Source: Oscillospiraceae bacterium
GTDB lineage: Bacteria > Bacillota > Clostridia > Oscillospirales > Acutalibacteraceae
Assembly (NCBI GenBank): GCA_015066225.1
Contig: SVOT01000004.1
Coordinates: 124,001 to 188,000, forward strand
Direction of reading: 5' to 3'
Length of the DNA: 64,000 bases
A model generated the notes under the pieces. It saw only the letters and a program-made list of their open reading frames with translations. It had not been told where the DNA came from and did no database searches. Below are positions 16,581 to 25,497 of the stretch, piece by piece (position 1 is the first letter of the stretch; each line of letters starts with the position of its first letter). A program made the position numbers and the translations under genes.

Positions 16581-17096
16581 TTACTCATCAGCGGTTTTAA
16601 ACGCCGAATAAACTAACTTAACAATTTCGTAGCAAATGGGGATAATCAACACCGACAACAACAGCGAGGGCAGATAGAAGGAGAATATTGCCCCCAATGA
16701 CAGCCCCGCTCCCGCATAGTTTATTATGATATACATAATTTCATACACAAAAAGGGAGCCCGTGCCCAGAACCAATGCAGTTATATAATTGTTTCTCATA
16801 AAATGGCTTATCAGCAGACTGCAGACCGCACACAAAACCACGAACAAAACAGCATTGAAGCCATCTGCCCCGCAGGAAATATCCAACAGAACGCCTGTGA
16901 AGGCACCAATCAGCGAAGATGCTATTTCTCTTTCAAACATAGCCACACAAACAGCTATGCACACAGCGATAAAAATCCTTGCACTGCCGGGCTTGAAAAA
17001 ATGGCCTGCCGAATTCTGCAGTAATACTGCAACAGCACCTATGAGCACGTATATTGCCCATCGTATATACTTTGGCTTGTTGTTACCGTAGCGCAA
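16581..17096 (-). CDS. mreD: Rod shape-determining protein MreD (TTG start)
   Basis: 171 aa with about five membrane segments and the family-typical small hydrophobic profile (LIGAFTGVLLDISCGADGFNAV). TTG at 17094-17096 is favoured because AGAGGTG lies six bases before it; the in-frame GTG at 17103-17105 is part of that ribosome binding site. It is the integral membrane member of the MreBCD elongation complex. Fourteen bases after mreC. Confidence 0.85.
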   Translation of the reverse strand: MRYGNNKPKYIRWAIYVLIGAVAVLLQNSAGHFFKPGSARIFIAVCIAVCVAMFEREIASSLIGAFTGVLLDISCGADGFNAVLFVVLCAVCSLLISHFMRNNYITALVLGTGSLFVYEIMYIIINYAGAGLSLGAIFSFYLPSLLLSVLIIPICYEIVKLVYSAFKTADE

Positions 17097-17110
17097 GATT
17101 TTCACCTCTC

Positions 17111-17965
17111 TTAATTACTGCTTTCCTCCCCTTGGCCTTCAAAGGAGGTTATTACAAAAACATCTGTTATTTCATCAAGCTTTGCAAAGGGCTTCACCTC
17201 TGCATAATATGAAGCTGAAATATCGTCGTGCTCCACAGCGGAAACCTCGCCGATTATGAGACCGTTGGGGAAAACTCCGCCCGCGCCCGAGGTGCAGACA
17301 ATTCCGCCACCCACAACCGAGGTTGACGAATCGAGCCCCGACAGCTTACAAAGGCCGTCCTTATAGAGCTTTTCATCGCCGCTGACGTAGCCGTATTCTC
17401 TCGTGCCCGATTCAAAAGCACCGATGTTCACTCTCGGATCTGTCACAAGGTAGACCACACAGGTGGATAAATTTACTTTTTTCACCACACCCACAACATA
17501 TTCGCCGTATATTACCGGATCGTTTGCCTCAACACCATCCTTGGAGCCGATATCAAGCACAAATGAACCGTACACGTCGGCGGCATCACGTGATATAACA
17601 GAGCCGTAGCTGAATTCATAATCGGGGTTGGTTTTTTTGATACCGTAGAATTCCTCATAGGCATCAACACGTTTTTTTAATTCTTCATATTCTGCCAGCT
17701 TTTTTCTGTATTCCTGAAGCTCGCCCTCCAAGCGTTCATTCTCTTCTTTATAAACCGAGGATGACACAAATGAGCCTGATAAATCATCTATATTATCGGC
17801 TATGGCCGCCGATAATTTCTGAAGTGGCGAGAAAACAAAGCTTATTGCAGACGTTAACGGTGAAGACGCATTATGGCTCAGCGAAGCTGTCAGTGCACCC
17901 GCAAGGAGCACAACAGCTATCACCACCAAATTGCGAAAAACCGCACTGCGTAAAAATCTTTTCAT
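17111..17965 (-). CDS. mreC: Rod shape-determining protein MreC
   Basis: 284 aa: N-terminal membrane helix (~10-28), coiled coil (~75-110, rich in Glu/Lys/Leu), then a beta-domain ending before a Ser-rich tail. It links the MreB cytoskeleton to PBP2 outside the membrane. AGAAGGG precedes the ATG; three bases separate it from mreB. Confidence 0.92.
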   Translation of the reverse strand: MKRFLRSAVFRNLVVIAVVLLAGALTASLSHNASSPLTSAISFVFSPLQKLSAAIADNIDDLSGSFVSSSVYKEENERLEGELQEYRKKLAEYEELKKRVDAYEEFYGIKKTNPDYEFSYGSVISRDAADVYGSFVLDIGSKDGVEANDPVIYGEYVVGVVKKVNLSTCVVYLVTDPRVNIGAFESGTREYGYVSGDEKLYKDGLCKLSGLDSSTSVVGGGIVCTSGAGGVFPNGLIIGEVSAVEHDDISASYYAEVKPFAKLDEITDVFVITSFEGQGEESSN

Positions 17966-17968
17966 AAA

Positions 17969-18973
17969 TTAACCCTTCTTGAAGCCTAAAAGATCTTTTT
18001 CAAGGCAAATTCCCGTTCCGTTAACAACACAGTCAAGGGGATTTTCCGCCACGTGAACAGGCATACCCGTTTCGGTGGAAATAAGCTTATCGAGACCTCT
18101 GAGCAAAGCACCGCCACCTGTAAGGGTGATGCCTCTTTCGATAATATCCGCCGCAAGCTCGGGTGGAGTTCTGTCAAGAGTGTATCTTATAGAATCAAGA
18201 ATCTGGTCAACGGGGTCAGCAAGTGCCTGGCGCACCTGCTCACTTGTTATTTCAACAGATTTGGGAAGACCGTCTATAAGGTTTCTGCCCTTTATTTCCA
18301 TTGCCGCCTCGCCCTCATAGGGGTAAGCAGAGCCCAACTTGAGCTTTATATCCTCTGCCGAACGCTCACCAATGAGAAGATTAAAGGTTCTTTTTACGTA
18401 AGAAATAATTGCATCGTCGAAGTTATCACCCGCAACTCTGACGGATTTTGAGGTTACTATATCACCCAGAGAGATAACTGCCACCTCACTTGTACCTCCG
18501 CCGATGTCAACAATCATACTGCCTGTTGCCTCAAGCACGGGAAGACCCGCACCGATTGCTGCCGCCATAGGCTCCTCTATAAGGCTGACATATCTTGCGC
18601 CCGCACTTTTTGCAGCATCGTGAACAGCTCTTCTTTCAACCTCGGTAACGCCCGAGGGGATGCATATCATAACTCTTGCCCTGTTAAAGGGTGAGCCGCT
18701 GATTGCTCTTTTAACAAATTCCTTGAGCATATCAGAGGTCATATCAAAGTCGGCAATAACGCCGTCTTTAAGGGGACGAACGGCGGTGATTGAGCCGGGA
18801 GTTCTGCCTATCATCCTTTTGGCATCGGCACCCACCGCTACAACTGTTTTGGGGTTTGTTCTTTCGTCAACCGCAACAACAGAGGGCTCGCGGATAACAA
18901 TACCCTTACCTTTAACAAAAACCAGGGTATTGGCTGTGCCCAAATCGACACCGATATCTTGTGAAAATAACAT
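17969..18973 (-). CDS. mreB: Actin-like cell-shape protein MreB
   Basis: 334 aa. Nucleotide-binding motifs [15 protein letters not shown] at the N-terminus, [18 protein letters not shown] (~155-172) and [14 protein letters not shown] near the C-terminus are those of MreB/Mbl. It polymerises beneath the membrane and guides wall synthesis. AAAGGAC precedes the ATG. Only 21 bases separate it from znuB and no promoter is visible there, so the mre genes may be read through from the upstream zinc operon. Confidence 0.95.
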   Translation of the reverse strand: MLFSQDIGVDLGTANTLVFVKGKGIVIREPSVVAVDERTNPKTVVAVGADAKRMIGRTPGSITAVRPLKDGVIADFDMTSDMLKEFVKRAISGSPFNRARVMICIPSGVTEVERRAVHDAAKSAGARYVSLIEEPMAAAIGAGLPVLEATGSMIVDIGGGTSEVAVISLGDIVTSKSVRVAGDNFDDAIISYVKRTFNLLIGERSAEDIKLKLGSAYPYEGEAAMEIKGRNLIDGLPKSVEITSEQVRQALADPVDQILDSIRYTLDRTPPELAADIIERGITLTGGGALLRGLDKLISTETGMPVHVAENPLDCVVNGTGICLEKDLLGFKKG

Positions 18974-18994
18974 TTATATACAGTCCTTTCGGGA

Positions 18995-19828
18995 TTATTT
19001 TTTTCTGAAAATATAAGTAATGAAAAATACTGCTGCTGAAATTGTAACGATTGTTGCCCCGGCTGAGGTATCGAAATAAAACGAGCTTATAAGACCCGAT
19101 ATGGAGCAGACGAACGATATCAGAACAGACAAAGCAAGATATTGCCTTGAATTTTTCGCAACGTTTCTTGCACTTGCGGCGGGAAGAATCAAAAGGGAGT
19201 TAATCAGAAGAATTCCCACCCATTTTATTGAAATCATTACAACAACCGCAACAAGAACAACGAAAAGGTTTTCATAAAGTGAGGTTTTTATGCCTCTTGA
19301 TGCCGCAAGCTCACGGTTAACTGAAATTATAAGGAGCTTGTTGTAAATAACGCACCAGACACCAACAACCACAATAAGAGTTATAAGAAGGCCGATTATT
19401 TCATCGGGTGAAACACTGAGCACGTCGCCAACAAGGTAGCTGCTGTATTTTGAAAAGCCACCGCCGTAGGAAAGCACCAGCAAACCAACAGCAACACAGG
19501 TCGATGAAAACACACTGATTACCGTGTCTGACGAAGCGTTGCCTTTATTTTTCACCCTTGTTATGACCAAGGCAAGAAAAACGCCGAAAGCCAACAGAGA
19601 TATCAACTGGTTATGTATGCCGAGAACAACACCAAGGGCGATACCCGTAAATGCGCTGTGACCCAACGCATCGGAGAAAAAAGCCATCTTGTTGTTTACC
19701 GCCATTGTTCCGAGAATACCCATCAACGGAGCAATCAGCATAACCGCCAGCAAGGCGTTTATCATAAATTTATAGTCTGCCCAGGAAAAAGGTACGACAG
19801 ACGAAAAAAAGCTGTATATCACGTTCAT
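18995..19828 (-). CDS. znuB: Zinc ABC transporter permease
   Basis: 277 aa, about eight membrane segments, ABC-3 permease family (MIAPLMGILGTMAVNNKMAFFSDALGHSAFTGIALG near the start, VGILLINSLLILPAASARN later). It forms the channel for zinc or manganese. GGAGG precedes the ATG, which overlaps the end of znuC by four bases. Confidence 0.88.
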   Translation of the reverse strand: MNVIYSFFSSVVPFSWADYKFMINALLAVMLIAPLMGILGTMAVNNKMAFFSDALGHSAFTGIALGVVLGIHNQLISLLAFGVFLALVITRVKNKGNASSDTVISVFSSTCVAVGLLVLSYGGGFSKYSSYLVGDVLSVSPDEIIGLLITLIVVVGVWCVIYNKLLIISVNRELAASRGIKTSLYENLFVVLVAVVVMISIKWVGILLINSLLILPAASARNVAKNSRQYLALSVLISFVCSISGLISSFYFDTSAGATIVTISAAVFFITYIFRKK

Positions 19829-20577
19829 TTCTTTTCCTCCTTTTCGCCAAGGCAGAAAAAGCTGTTTTTGAATTCGCCCGAATCGAAAACCTCTTGGGCT
19901 GAGCCTTTTTTCAAAACAGATTTATTTATAAGAAGAACGTTGTCGGCATAATCTCTTACAATTCCCAAATCGTGCGATACCATAGCTATCGCCATATGAT
20001 AATTATGCCTGAGATTATCAATTGTTTCATAAAATCTTTCACTACCCAAAGCATCCACACCCGAAACGGGCTCGTCAAGAATGAGAAGCTCCGGCAATGG
20101 GTGAAGAGCATTGACCAGCATAACTCTTTGAAGCTCGCCACCGGATAAAGCACCCAGGGGCCTTTTCTTCAAATCACGGCAACCGACCATATCAAGAGCA
20201 TCATCAATCTCTTTAATAAGCTTTTTGTTTTTTCTGAAGCATATTGGTGAATTAGTACGCCCTGTCAATAAAAAGTCCTCAACGCTTATGGGGGCAGATT
20301 TGTCGAAATCAAGGTGCTGTGGCACGTAGCCTATTGTTATGTTCCCGATTTTTTCGCCATCGTGGGATTCAAAAGAAACGCTACCCTCATGACGTATTTC
20401 ACCGAGAATTGCCTTTATGAGCGTTGTTTTACCGGCACCGTTAACGCCGATAACAGCCGTCAGCTCACCGCAATGAAGCTCAAAGGAAACGTCTGAAAGC
20501 AGGACCTCACCGCCTTTTTTAACGCCGATATTTTCAATTTTTATTTTGCAGAGTCCGCATCCGTTTCCTGACGACAT
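19825..20577 (-). CDS. znuC: Zinc ABC transporter ATP-binding protein
   Basis: 250 aa. Walker A GVNGAGKTT, signature LSGGELQRV, Walker B LLILDEPVSG and the switch His in MVSHDLG. The ATG sharing bases with the znuA stop (TGATG) is preferred to the GTG three bases earlier because AAAGGCGG is then seven bases away. It powers the ZnuB permease. Confidence 0.9.
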   Translation of the reverse strand: MSSGNGCGLCKIKIENIGVKKGGEVLLSDVSFELHCGELTAVIGVNGAGKTTLIKAILGEIRHEGSVSFESHDGEKIGNITIGYVPQHLDFDKSAPISVEDFLLTGRTNSPICFRKNKKLIKEIDDALDMVGCRDLKKRPLGALSGGELQRVMLVNALHPLPELLILDEPVSGVDALGSERFYETIDNLRHNYHMAIAMVSHDLGIVRDYADNVLLINKSVLKKGSAQEVFDSGEFKNSFFCLGEKEEKK

Positions 20578-21494
20578 CACTTCACCGCCTTTAAAATAGT
20601 TTCGTAGTTTTGTTTCATTGTATCCTCGTAAGCACTCAGTTTTCTGTCACCGCTGATTACAGGATTGAGTTCATATATTTCGGATCCCGTTTCACGGGCA
20701 AGAATTTCTGCCGCCGAGCCTTCATACCCGGGCTCTGTGAAAAGAGCCTTTATTTTTTCATTTTTTATCAGCTCACTAAGTTCAGCAAGCTCCTTTGCAG
20801 GCGGCTCGCCACCGTCATCCGTTTCAATGGTTTCGGAAATTACGAAGCCCGTTTCAACTGCCAGATATTCATAGGCACCGTGAAAGGATACTGCCTTTTT
20901 ACCTTTAACCTGTTCTGAAAATTCATCTCTTGCTTTTTCAAGCTCCGCCAATCTCAGAAGATATTTCTCAAAGTTTTCGTTTATTTCGTCCTCATATTGG
21001 GGAAAATTCTCAATTATACCGTTCTTTATGTTTTCTATCTGTTTTTTTGCATTTTTAACCGAAAGCCATATATGAGAATTTTCATCGTGATGATGGTGAG
21101 AAGATTCCTCAGCACCTTCGTGATGCTTATGATTGCACAGCACTTCTATGCCCTCTGAAGAATCAACAACTTTTAACCCGTCAACACCCTCAAAAACATC
21201 CTCCATAAAGGTTTCCATGCCTGCACCGTTCATCACGAACAAATCTGCATCATCGAGAAGCTTAACGTCCTTTGCGGTTAACGAATAATCGTGAAGACAG
21301 CCAACGTTCTGTTGCGCCAGACTTTCCACCCTGAAATCATCAATACCATCCACGAGATTCGCCGTGAAAATATATATGGGGTAAAAAGAAGCAACAAGAA
21401 CATATCTGTTTTCTTTATCAAGGGGGGCACCACATGAGCAGCACCCCGCAGCAATTATCACAACCGCCAACAGCACACAAATAAGTTTTTTCAT
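20577..21494 (-). CDS. znuA: Zinc-binding lipoprotein of the ABC transporter
   Basis: 305 aa, cluster A-1 solute-binding protein. Signal peptide with lipobox IIAAGC (Cys ~17), so it is lipid-anchored. The acidic, His-rich loop CNHKHHEGAEESSHHHHDENSHIW (~120-145) is typical of zinc rather than manganese binders. Conserved metal ligands include the His of SHIW and SFHGAYEY. Zur operators were not recognised; the genes are fed from upstream (24 bases after the PPC protein). Confidence 0.9.
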   Translation of the reverse strand: MKKLICVLLAVVIIAAGCCSCGAPLDKENRYVLVASFYPIYIFTANLVDGIDDFRVESLAQQNVGCLHDYSLTAKDVKLLDDADLFVMNGAGMETFMEDVFEGVDGLKVVDSSEGIEVLCNHKHHEGAEESSHHHHDENSHIWLSVKNAKKQIENIKNGIIENFPQYEDEINENFEKYLLRLAELEKARDEFSEQVKGKKAVSFHGAYEYLAVETGFVISETIETDDGGEPPAKELAELSELIKNEKIKALFTEPGYEGSAAEILARETGSEIYELNPVISGDRKLSAYEDTMKQNYETILKAVK

Positions 21495-21518
21495 CGTCCA
21501 CTCACTTTTCCGTGAAAA

Positions 21519-23120
21519 TCACCCTACACTAACTCTGAAGTAATAAGGGATCTCAGATTCATACATACCCGTTTCTATCTTGACGTAGTAGGTACCCTGT
21601 GACAGCTTAACGTCGCCTGTTGAAATAACTCCGTCATCGGGAGAGGATTCTATTGAATACAGCGCTTCGTTATCTTCGTCAACAATGCTTGCAATCCAGG
21701 AAATTGAACCGTCTGGCACTATTTCGTGACCAAGCTCAAGGTTAACAGTCATATCCTCGGTGATTTCGAGTTTATAATAATCCTCGTCAAAAATCATATC
21801 CGATGAAATAATTGCACCGTAATAATATTCGTTGAAGCTGATTGTCTGTGCCCTCTTCATAACGTTGTTGGGCTCTTTTTCGAAGTTTTCTTTTGCGGTG
21901 AAGTTCCACTGTATTGAATACGTTGCAGAATTGTGTGCAAGAGAATCCGCATCAATAACAATGTAGTAATCGCCCGCGGCAAGCCCCAGGCTGTAAACAG
22001 AAACGTCCTTGTCCTTCCATTTTGACATCTTCTTTACTACCTGATAATATTCGCCGTTATCATCCTGCTTCATAAGTCTGATATTCCAGCCGTTTTTGTC
22101 GCCTTCTATTTCGCTGTGCTTGAAATAGAATTCAACGTAGCCATCGGCGGGAACAGTAAATTTATAATAATCCTTATCAAGGCTGAGGAGCTTTTCTGCA
22201 AGAGCACCTGTTATTGCAATACCCTTGGGAAGGTCTGTTGCTGTTTCAGGTGTGTCGTTCATTTCAAACTCGTGGTTTTTCGCCTTGTCTGCGGCTATGA
22301 GCACGCTGTAGGTATCTGCAATAGGTGTCTGTGATTCAACCTTGATGTAATACGTGCCTGCTCTCAGACCGATTGTACCCGTTTTGAGATGAACATCCGT
22401 AAGAAGTGAACGGTAATCGCAGACAATCTGCTCATCCTCTGTGAGAATCTTGATATTCCAGCCCGATGTGGGTAAGGTAAGGTCATCGTGAATAAAGGAT
22501 ATGTCAATACAGCTGTCGTATTCAAGCTCGAATCTGTACCAGTCAACATCCGTGCCCTCTTTGAGCTGTGACGAGGACGCATAGAAAGATTCACCTACTT
22601 TTACTTCATTTGAAGCCTCTTTTATGTTGTTGGGCTCTTTCTCGTAAGCCGGAGTTGCCGTGAAAGCGGTCACAAGGGTGAAATCACCGAAAATAATATC
22701 CACTCCCGGTTCAACAACCACAACATAGGTGCCAACAGAAACACCTGTTTCGCCCCAGCTTGAGGTTGTTTCATTCCAGAAGGATTCAAAATATGTTATC
22801 TCCTGATATGTGTTTTTTTCGCCCTCTATTATTTTATAAAGAGTCAGTACGTAACCGCATTTAACCGTATCGAGAAGGTTATCGTGCTGGAGCTTAACTA
22901 CAAGAGCACCCGGTTTTTCAACCTCAAAAATAAACGCCTCGTAATCCTCTTTTTTCTCAATTGTACCGACAACGGTTGAGTTGCAGGTTATTCGCATTGG
23001 TGTGTCGGTGTTAAAAAGGGAATCCTCAACTGTGAGGGATATGCCGATAACACCCAGAACGGTTACAGCCGTCAGAACAGCCGCAACAATCGCTATTATC
23101 CTGATTCTTATTTTACTCAT
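21519..23120 (-). CDS. Secreted protein of four PPC-like beta domains
   Basis: 533 aa from the ATG at 23118-23120 (AGAAGGAG upstream); a frame 30 codons longer runs through the flavodoxin-like gene and lacks a ribosome binding site. One N-terminal hydrophobic helix (~6-28). Then about four domains of ~115-125 residues, each beginning with an acidic E-x-EPNN/E-x-ND-T motif (~160, ~284, ~410) and containing DxDWYRFE or KDYYKFTV-like strands, as in bacterial pre-peptidase C-terminal (PPC) domains. No catalytic domain is attached. Such domains bind surfaces or carbohydrates; here they may form an extracytoplasmic adhesin or binding rod. Its start overlaps the upstream gene's end by eight bases. 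Confidence 0.72.
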   Translation of the reverse strand: MSKIRIRIIAIVAAVLTAVTVLGVIGISLTVEDSLFNTDTPMRITCNSTVVGTIEKKEDYEAFIFEVEKPGALVVKLQHDNLLDTVKCGYVLTLYKIIEGEKNTYQEITYFESFWNETTSSWGETGVSVGTYVVVVEPGVDIIFGDFTLVTAFTATPAYEKEPNNIKEASNEVKVGESFYASSSQLKEGTDVDWYRFELEYDSCIDISFIHDDLTLPTSGWNIKILTEDEQIVCDYRSLLTDVHLKTGTIGLRAGTYYIKVESQTPIADTYSVLIAADKAKNHEFEMNDTPETATDLPKGIAITGALAEKLLSLDKDYYKFTVPADGYVEFYFKHSEIEGDKNGWNIRLMKQDDNGEYYQVVKKMSKWKDKDVSVYSLGLAAGDYYIVIDADSLAHNSATYSIQWNFTAKENFEKEPNNVMKRAQTISFNEYYYGAIISSDMIFDEDYYKLEITEDMTVNLELGHEIVPDGSISWIASIVDEDNEALYSIESSPDDGVISTGDVKLSQGTYYVKIETGMYESEIPYYFRVSVG

Positions 23121-23673
23121 CTTCTGAACTCCTTCTAAGAAGCGTTTGAAATTCGTTAAGTGAATTTTCATAATCGGGCTCAGTATCCGTGTTTTTACAA
23201 AGGACCGCACCCGTCAAGGAAATATTGAGAATGGTAAAGGAGCGTTCAAGCTGTTTTTTCACGTATGAAAACTCATCCTCGCCATCTCTGCCGGCGGTAC
23301 AAAGCAAAATTGCCTTACGCCGTTTTTTTATTGGTTGAATTTTTTCGTTTTTGTAAAAAAGATTAAAATAAACCTGAAATCTGTCAACAAGAGCTTTCAG
23401 CGGTGATGAAAGCCCGCCATTATAAATTGGGCTCAGAAAAACAATAACGTCTGTTTTTTCAAATAAATCAAAAAATTCTTTCAGGTCATCAAACACGCAC
23501 TCGCCGATTTCTGCACATTTGCCACAGGCAATACAAGGTTTGATTTGGTTTTCGTAGCAATCAAAAACCGCTACATTTTTAAAGCCTGTGTTTTTCAATG
23601 ATTCTGAGCAAATTGTGTTTGTAAAGCCCTCTTTTCTGGGCGACCCGTTAATAATAAGCAAATTTCCTGCCAT
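23113..23673 (-). CDS. Flavodoxin-like NAD(P)H-dependent oxidoreductase
   Basis: 186 aa. N-terminal NGSPRKEGFTNTI is the FMN phosphate-binding loop; CYENQIKPCIACGKCAEIGECVFDD (~40-62) and VFLSPIYNGGLSSPLKALVDRF (~77-98) are typical of iron-sulfur flavoprotein-like or NADPH-dependent FMN reductases with a C-x2-C-x2-C-x5-C segment. Cytoplasmic electron transfer is likely, partner unknown. The ATG abuts the stop of the ATCase-like gene (TAAATG). Confidence 0.75.
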   Translation of the reverse strand: MAGNLLIINGSPRKEGFTNTICSESLKNTGFKNVAVFDCYENQIKPCIACGKCAEIGECVFDDLKEFFDLFEKTDVIVFLSPIYNGGLSSPLKALVDRFQVYFNLFYKNEKIQPIKKRRKAILLCTAGRDGEDEFSYVKKQLERSFTILNISLTGAVLCKNTDTEPDYENSLNEFQTLLRRSSEDE

Positions 23674-24726
23674 TTATTTCAACTCTTGTCCGCAATATTT
23701 ACAAATCTTTCTGCCGTCTGACGTTTCAAAAAACAACGACGGAAGATATTTTTCAGTTGACGTTATGCAATCCTCTTTATCGCAACAAACATCGTGTGTG
23801 GATTCTTCGTAATCAGGCTCAATCAATCTGCCCGCTTTGCCGCTGACAGTTTTGAGAATAGCCGCCATACAAGCATCCACGTACCTGTCGAACATATCAA
23901 AGTATTTTGCTCTGCTGTCATTGTCAACAGTATAGTCAAGCTCGTCACCCCTCGGAAACGGGTGAAGAATAACAAGGTCGGGCTTTGCAGAAAGGAGCAT
24001 TCTTTCATCAAGAACAAAGTTGTGCTTTCTGGCGTTAAACATTATTTCGCTGTCAAAACTCTTTGACGTTACAGGAGTCATATAAAGAACGTCAAGCTCA
24101 CCGATAACGTCGAAAAGATTATCAAACACCGTGAAGTTCTTTTCACGTTTATCCATAAGATTAACGTAATCATCCGAAACAGGCTTGCCGTTAACCGAGA
24201 TAAAATAAAACTCATTGCCCTTGTAAAGGTTAAGGCACTGTAAAAGGCTTTTCACAAGTGCATTATCGCTGAAATCGCCCAGAAAGCCGATTTTCATATT
24301 TGAAACGTGATTTTTCTCAATCCACACAGATGAAAAATCACAAAGTGTTTTTACGGGGTATGCTCTTTTACCGTCACCGGCATTTATGACGGGAACCCTT
24401 GCATAAAGAGATGCCGCCCTTGCCGCACCCTTCTTGGGGTGTGAAATAGCAATAACATCTGCATATGACGACATAGCTATAACGGCATCCTTGAGGCTTT
24501 CACCCTCAACGCTTTCAAACGGAATAACGCTGCCACCCATTCTGAGAACCGCTGTTCTGAACGCCGACTCGCTGTTGCGGTCTTTTTCCCAAAATGCACT
24601 TACAAGAGTTTTCTTATTCATCTCTGTGGAATAAAAACCCCTGTTATCTTTCATAAACGTCATAAGGTTAAGGGCTTCTCGCAGACCTTCTCTGGAAAAA
24701 TCTGTTATATCAAGAAATCTTTTCAT
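23674..24726 (-). CDS. Aspartate transcarbamoylase homologue lacking active-site residues, fused to a PyrI-type zinc tail
   Basis: 350 aa from ATG 24724-24726; an in-frame GTG two codons earlier has better spacing from AAGGTGA and may be used. The ATCase fold aligns over residues 1-295 (retained: NAGDG, HPFPRGDE). Against E. coli PyrB, STRTR becomes DRNSE (49-53), Arg105 becomes Ser95, His134 Tyr123, Gln137 Lys126, Arg167 Ala156, Arg229 Pro218, Gln231 Thr220, and the Ser80/Lys84 loop is shortened. Catalysis as ATCase is therefore not expected. Residues 315-345 carry C-x4-C-x21-C-x2-C with NCI/KYC-like context, as in the PyrI zinc domain; the PyrI nucleotide-binding domain is absent. First gene of a long minus-strand run. 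Confidence 0.78.
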   Translation of the reverse strand: MKRFLDITDFSREGLREALNLMTFMKDNRGFYSTEMNKKTLVSAFWEKDRNSESAFRTAVLRMGGSVIPFESVEGESLKDAVIAMSSYADVIAISHPKKGAARAASLYARVPVINAGDGKRAYPVKTLCDFSSVWIEKNHVSNMKIGFLGDFSDNALVKSLLQCLNLYKGNEFYFISVNGKPVSDDYVNLMDKREKNFTVFDNLFDVIGELDVLYMTPVTSKSFDSEIMFNARKHNFVLDERMLLSAKPDLVILHPFPRGDELDYTVDNDSRAKYFDMFDRYVDACMAAILKTVSGKAGRLIEPDYEESTHDVCCDKEDCITSTEKYLPSLFFETSDGRKICKYCGQELK

Positions 24727-24783
24727 TGCCACAATAATCACCTTCGTTTTCAAAAATGATGACACCTATCCATTATCCATAAG

Positions 24784-24813
24784 ATTATATCATATATTAC
24801 ATATAAATTACAA
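24784..24813 (-). promoter_or_regulatory. Promoter of the ATCase-like gene and the run below it
   Basis: Minus strand TTGTAA (24808-24813), 18-base spacer, TATAAT (24784-24789). The last strong promoter seen before the whole 24.7-13.7 kb same-strand series. Confidence 0.65.
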
Positions 24814-24886
24814 TTAAAAATTATTAAATTTTTGATAATTATAATATTTATTTACAGTTACAGATTAAAATAAAAAATATAATAAC

Positions 24887-24909
24887 TCCCGACAAAAACC
24901 GGGAGTTAC
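24887..24909 (-). terminator. Fourth hairpin at the end of the ferredoxin repeat locus
   Basis: Stem AACTCCC/GGGAGTT (24887-24893 with 24900-24906) with a 6-base loop; minus-strand tail is TTATTATATTTT. It lies beyond the tandem repeats, without their conserved flanks. Confidence 0.55.
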
Positions 24910-24923
24910 AAAAAAAGATAAAA

Positions 24924-25295
24924 AAGTAAAAAGCTCCCGACACAATCGGGAGCAAATTTTACTTTTGTTCTGCGCTAAAAGCAACACAAATTTAATTTTT
25001 TGGTTTTTGATGCAGAAGGCGGCTTTGCTGTGCCGACTGTGTATAAAGATACTCCGAGGCCGGCAAAACGACTAAAAAGTAAAAAGCTCCCGACGCAATC
25101 GGGAGCAAATTTTACTTTTGTTCTGCGCTAAAAGCAACACAAATTTAATTTTTTGATTTTTGATGCAGAAGGCGGCTTTGCTGTGCCGACGGTGTATAAA
25201 GATACTCCGAGGCCGGCAAAACGACTAAAAAAGTAAAAAGCTCCCGACACAATCGGGAGCAAATTTTACTTTTGTTCTGCGCTAAAAGCAAAAAA
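24924..25295 (-). repeat. Structured intergenic repeat, locus B (two full units plus a partial, period 153-154)
   Basis: Directly behind the ferredoxin stop, in its direction. Hairpins with stem GCTCCCGA/TCGGGAGC lie at 25239-25262, 25085-25107 and 24931-24953, each extended by AAAAGTAAAA/TTTTTACTTTT arms. Between them come CGGAGTAT-CTTT-ATACACCG (second hairpin), GCACAGCAAAGCCGCCTTCTGCATC and TGCTTTTAGCGCAGAACAAAAG. GCAGAA and TTCTGC could pair to close a larger loop around the first hairpin. The units are nearly identical. The flanks match locus A, the stem does not. A 76-codon frame here is a repeat shadow. Confidence 0.85.
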
Positions 25296-25466
25296 TTAAG
25301 CCTCAACAGGAGCACCAACGGGGCAAGAACCTGCACAAGCACCGCAATCGATGCAAGTATCAGCATCGATAACATAGATGCCGTCGCCTTCAGAGATAGC
25401 CTCTACGGGGCAATCTGCTGCACAAGCACCGCATGAAATGCAATCTTCAGTAATCTTGTATGCCAT
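25296..25466 (-). CDS. Small 2[4Fe-4S] ferredoxin
   Basis: 56 aa, just under usual ORF-length cut-offs. Two CxxCxxCxxxCP clusters (CISCGACAADCP and CIDCGACAGSCP), the clostridial ferredoxin pattern. A low-potential electron carrier for anaerobic oxidoreductases. AGGGAGG lies about nine bases before the ATG. Single-gene transcript with its own promoter and a row of hairpins behind it. Confidence 0.95.
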   Translation of the reverse strand: MAYKITEDCISCGACAADCPVEAISEGDGIYVIDADTCIDCGACAGSCPVGAPVEA

Positions 25467-25497
25467 TTTCTCTGACCTCCCTTTGCTTTTTTTGTTT

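Noticed and set aside
24924-25295. CRISPR array
   Set aside because: Period is 153-154 bases and the units are alike over their whole length; there are no short repeats with unique spacers and no cas genes.
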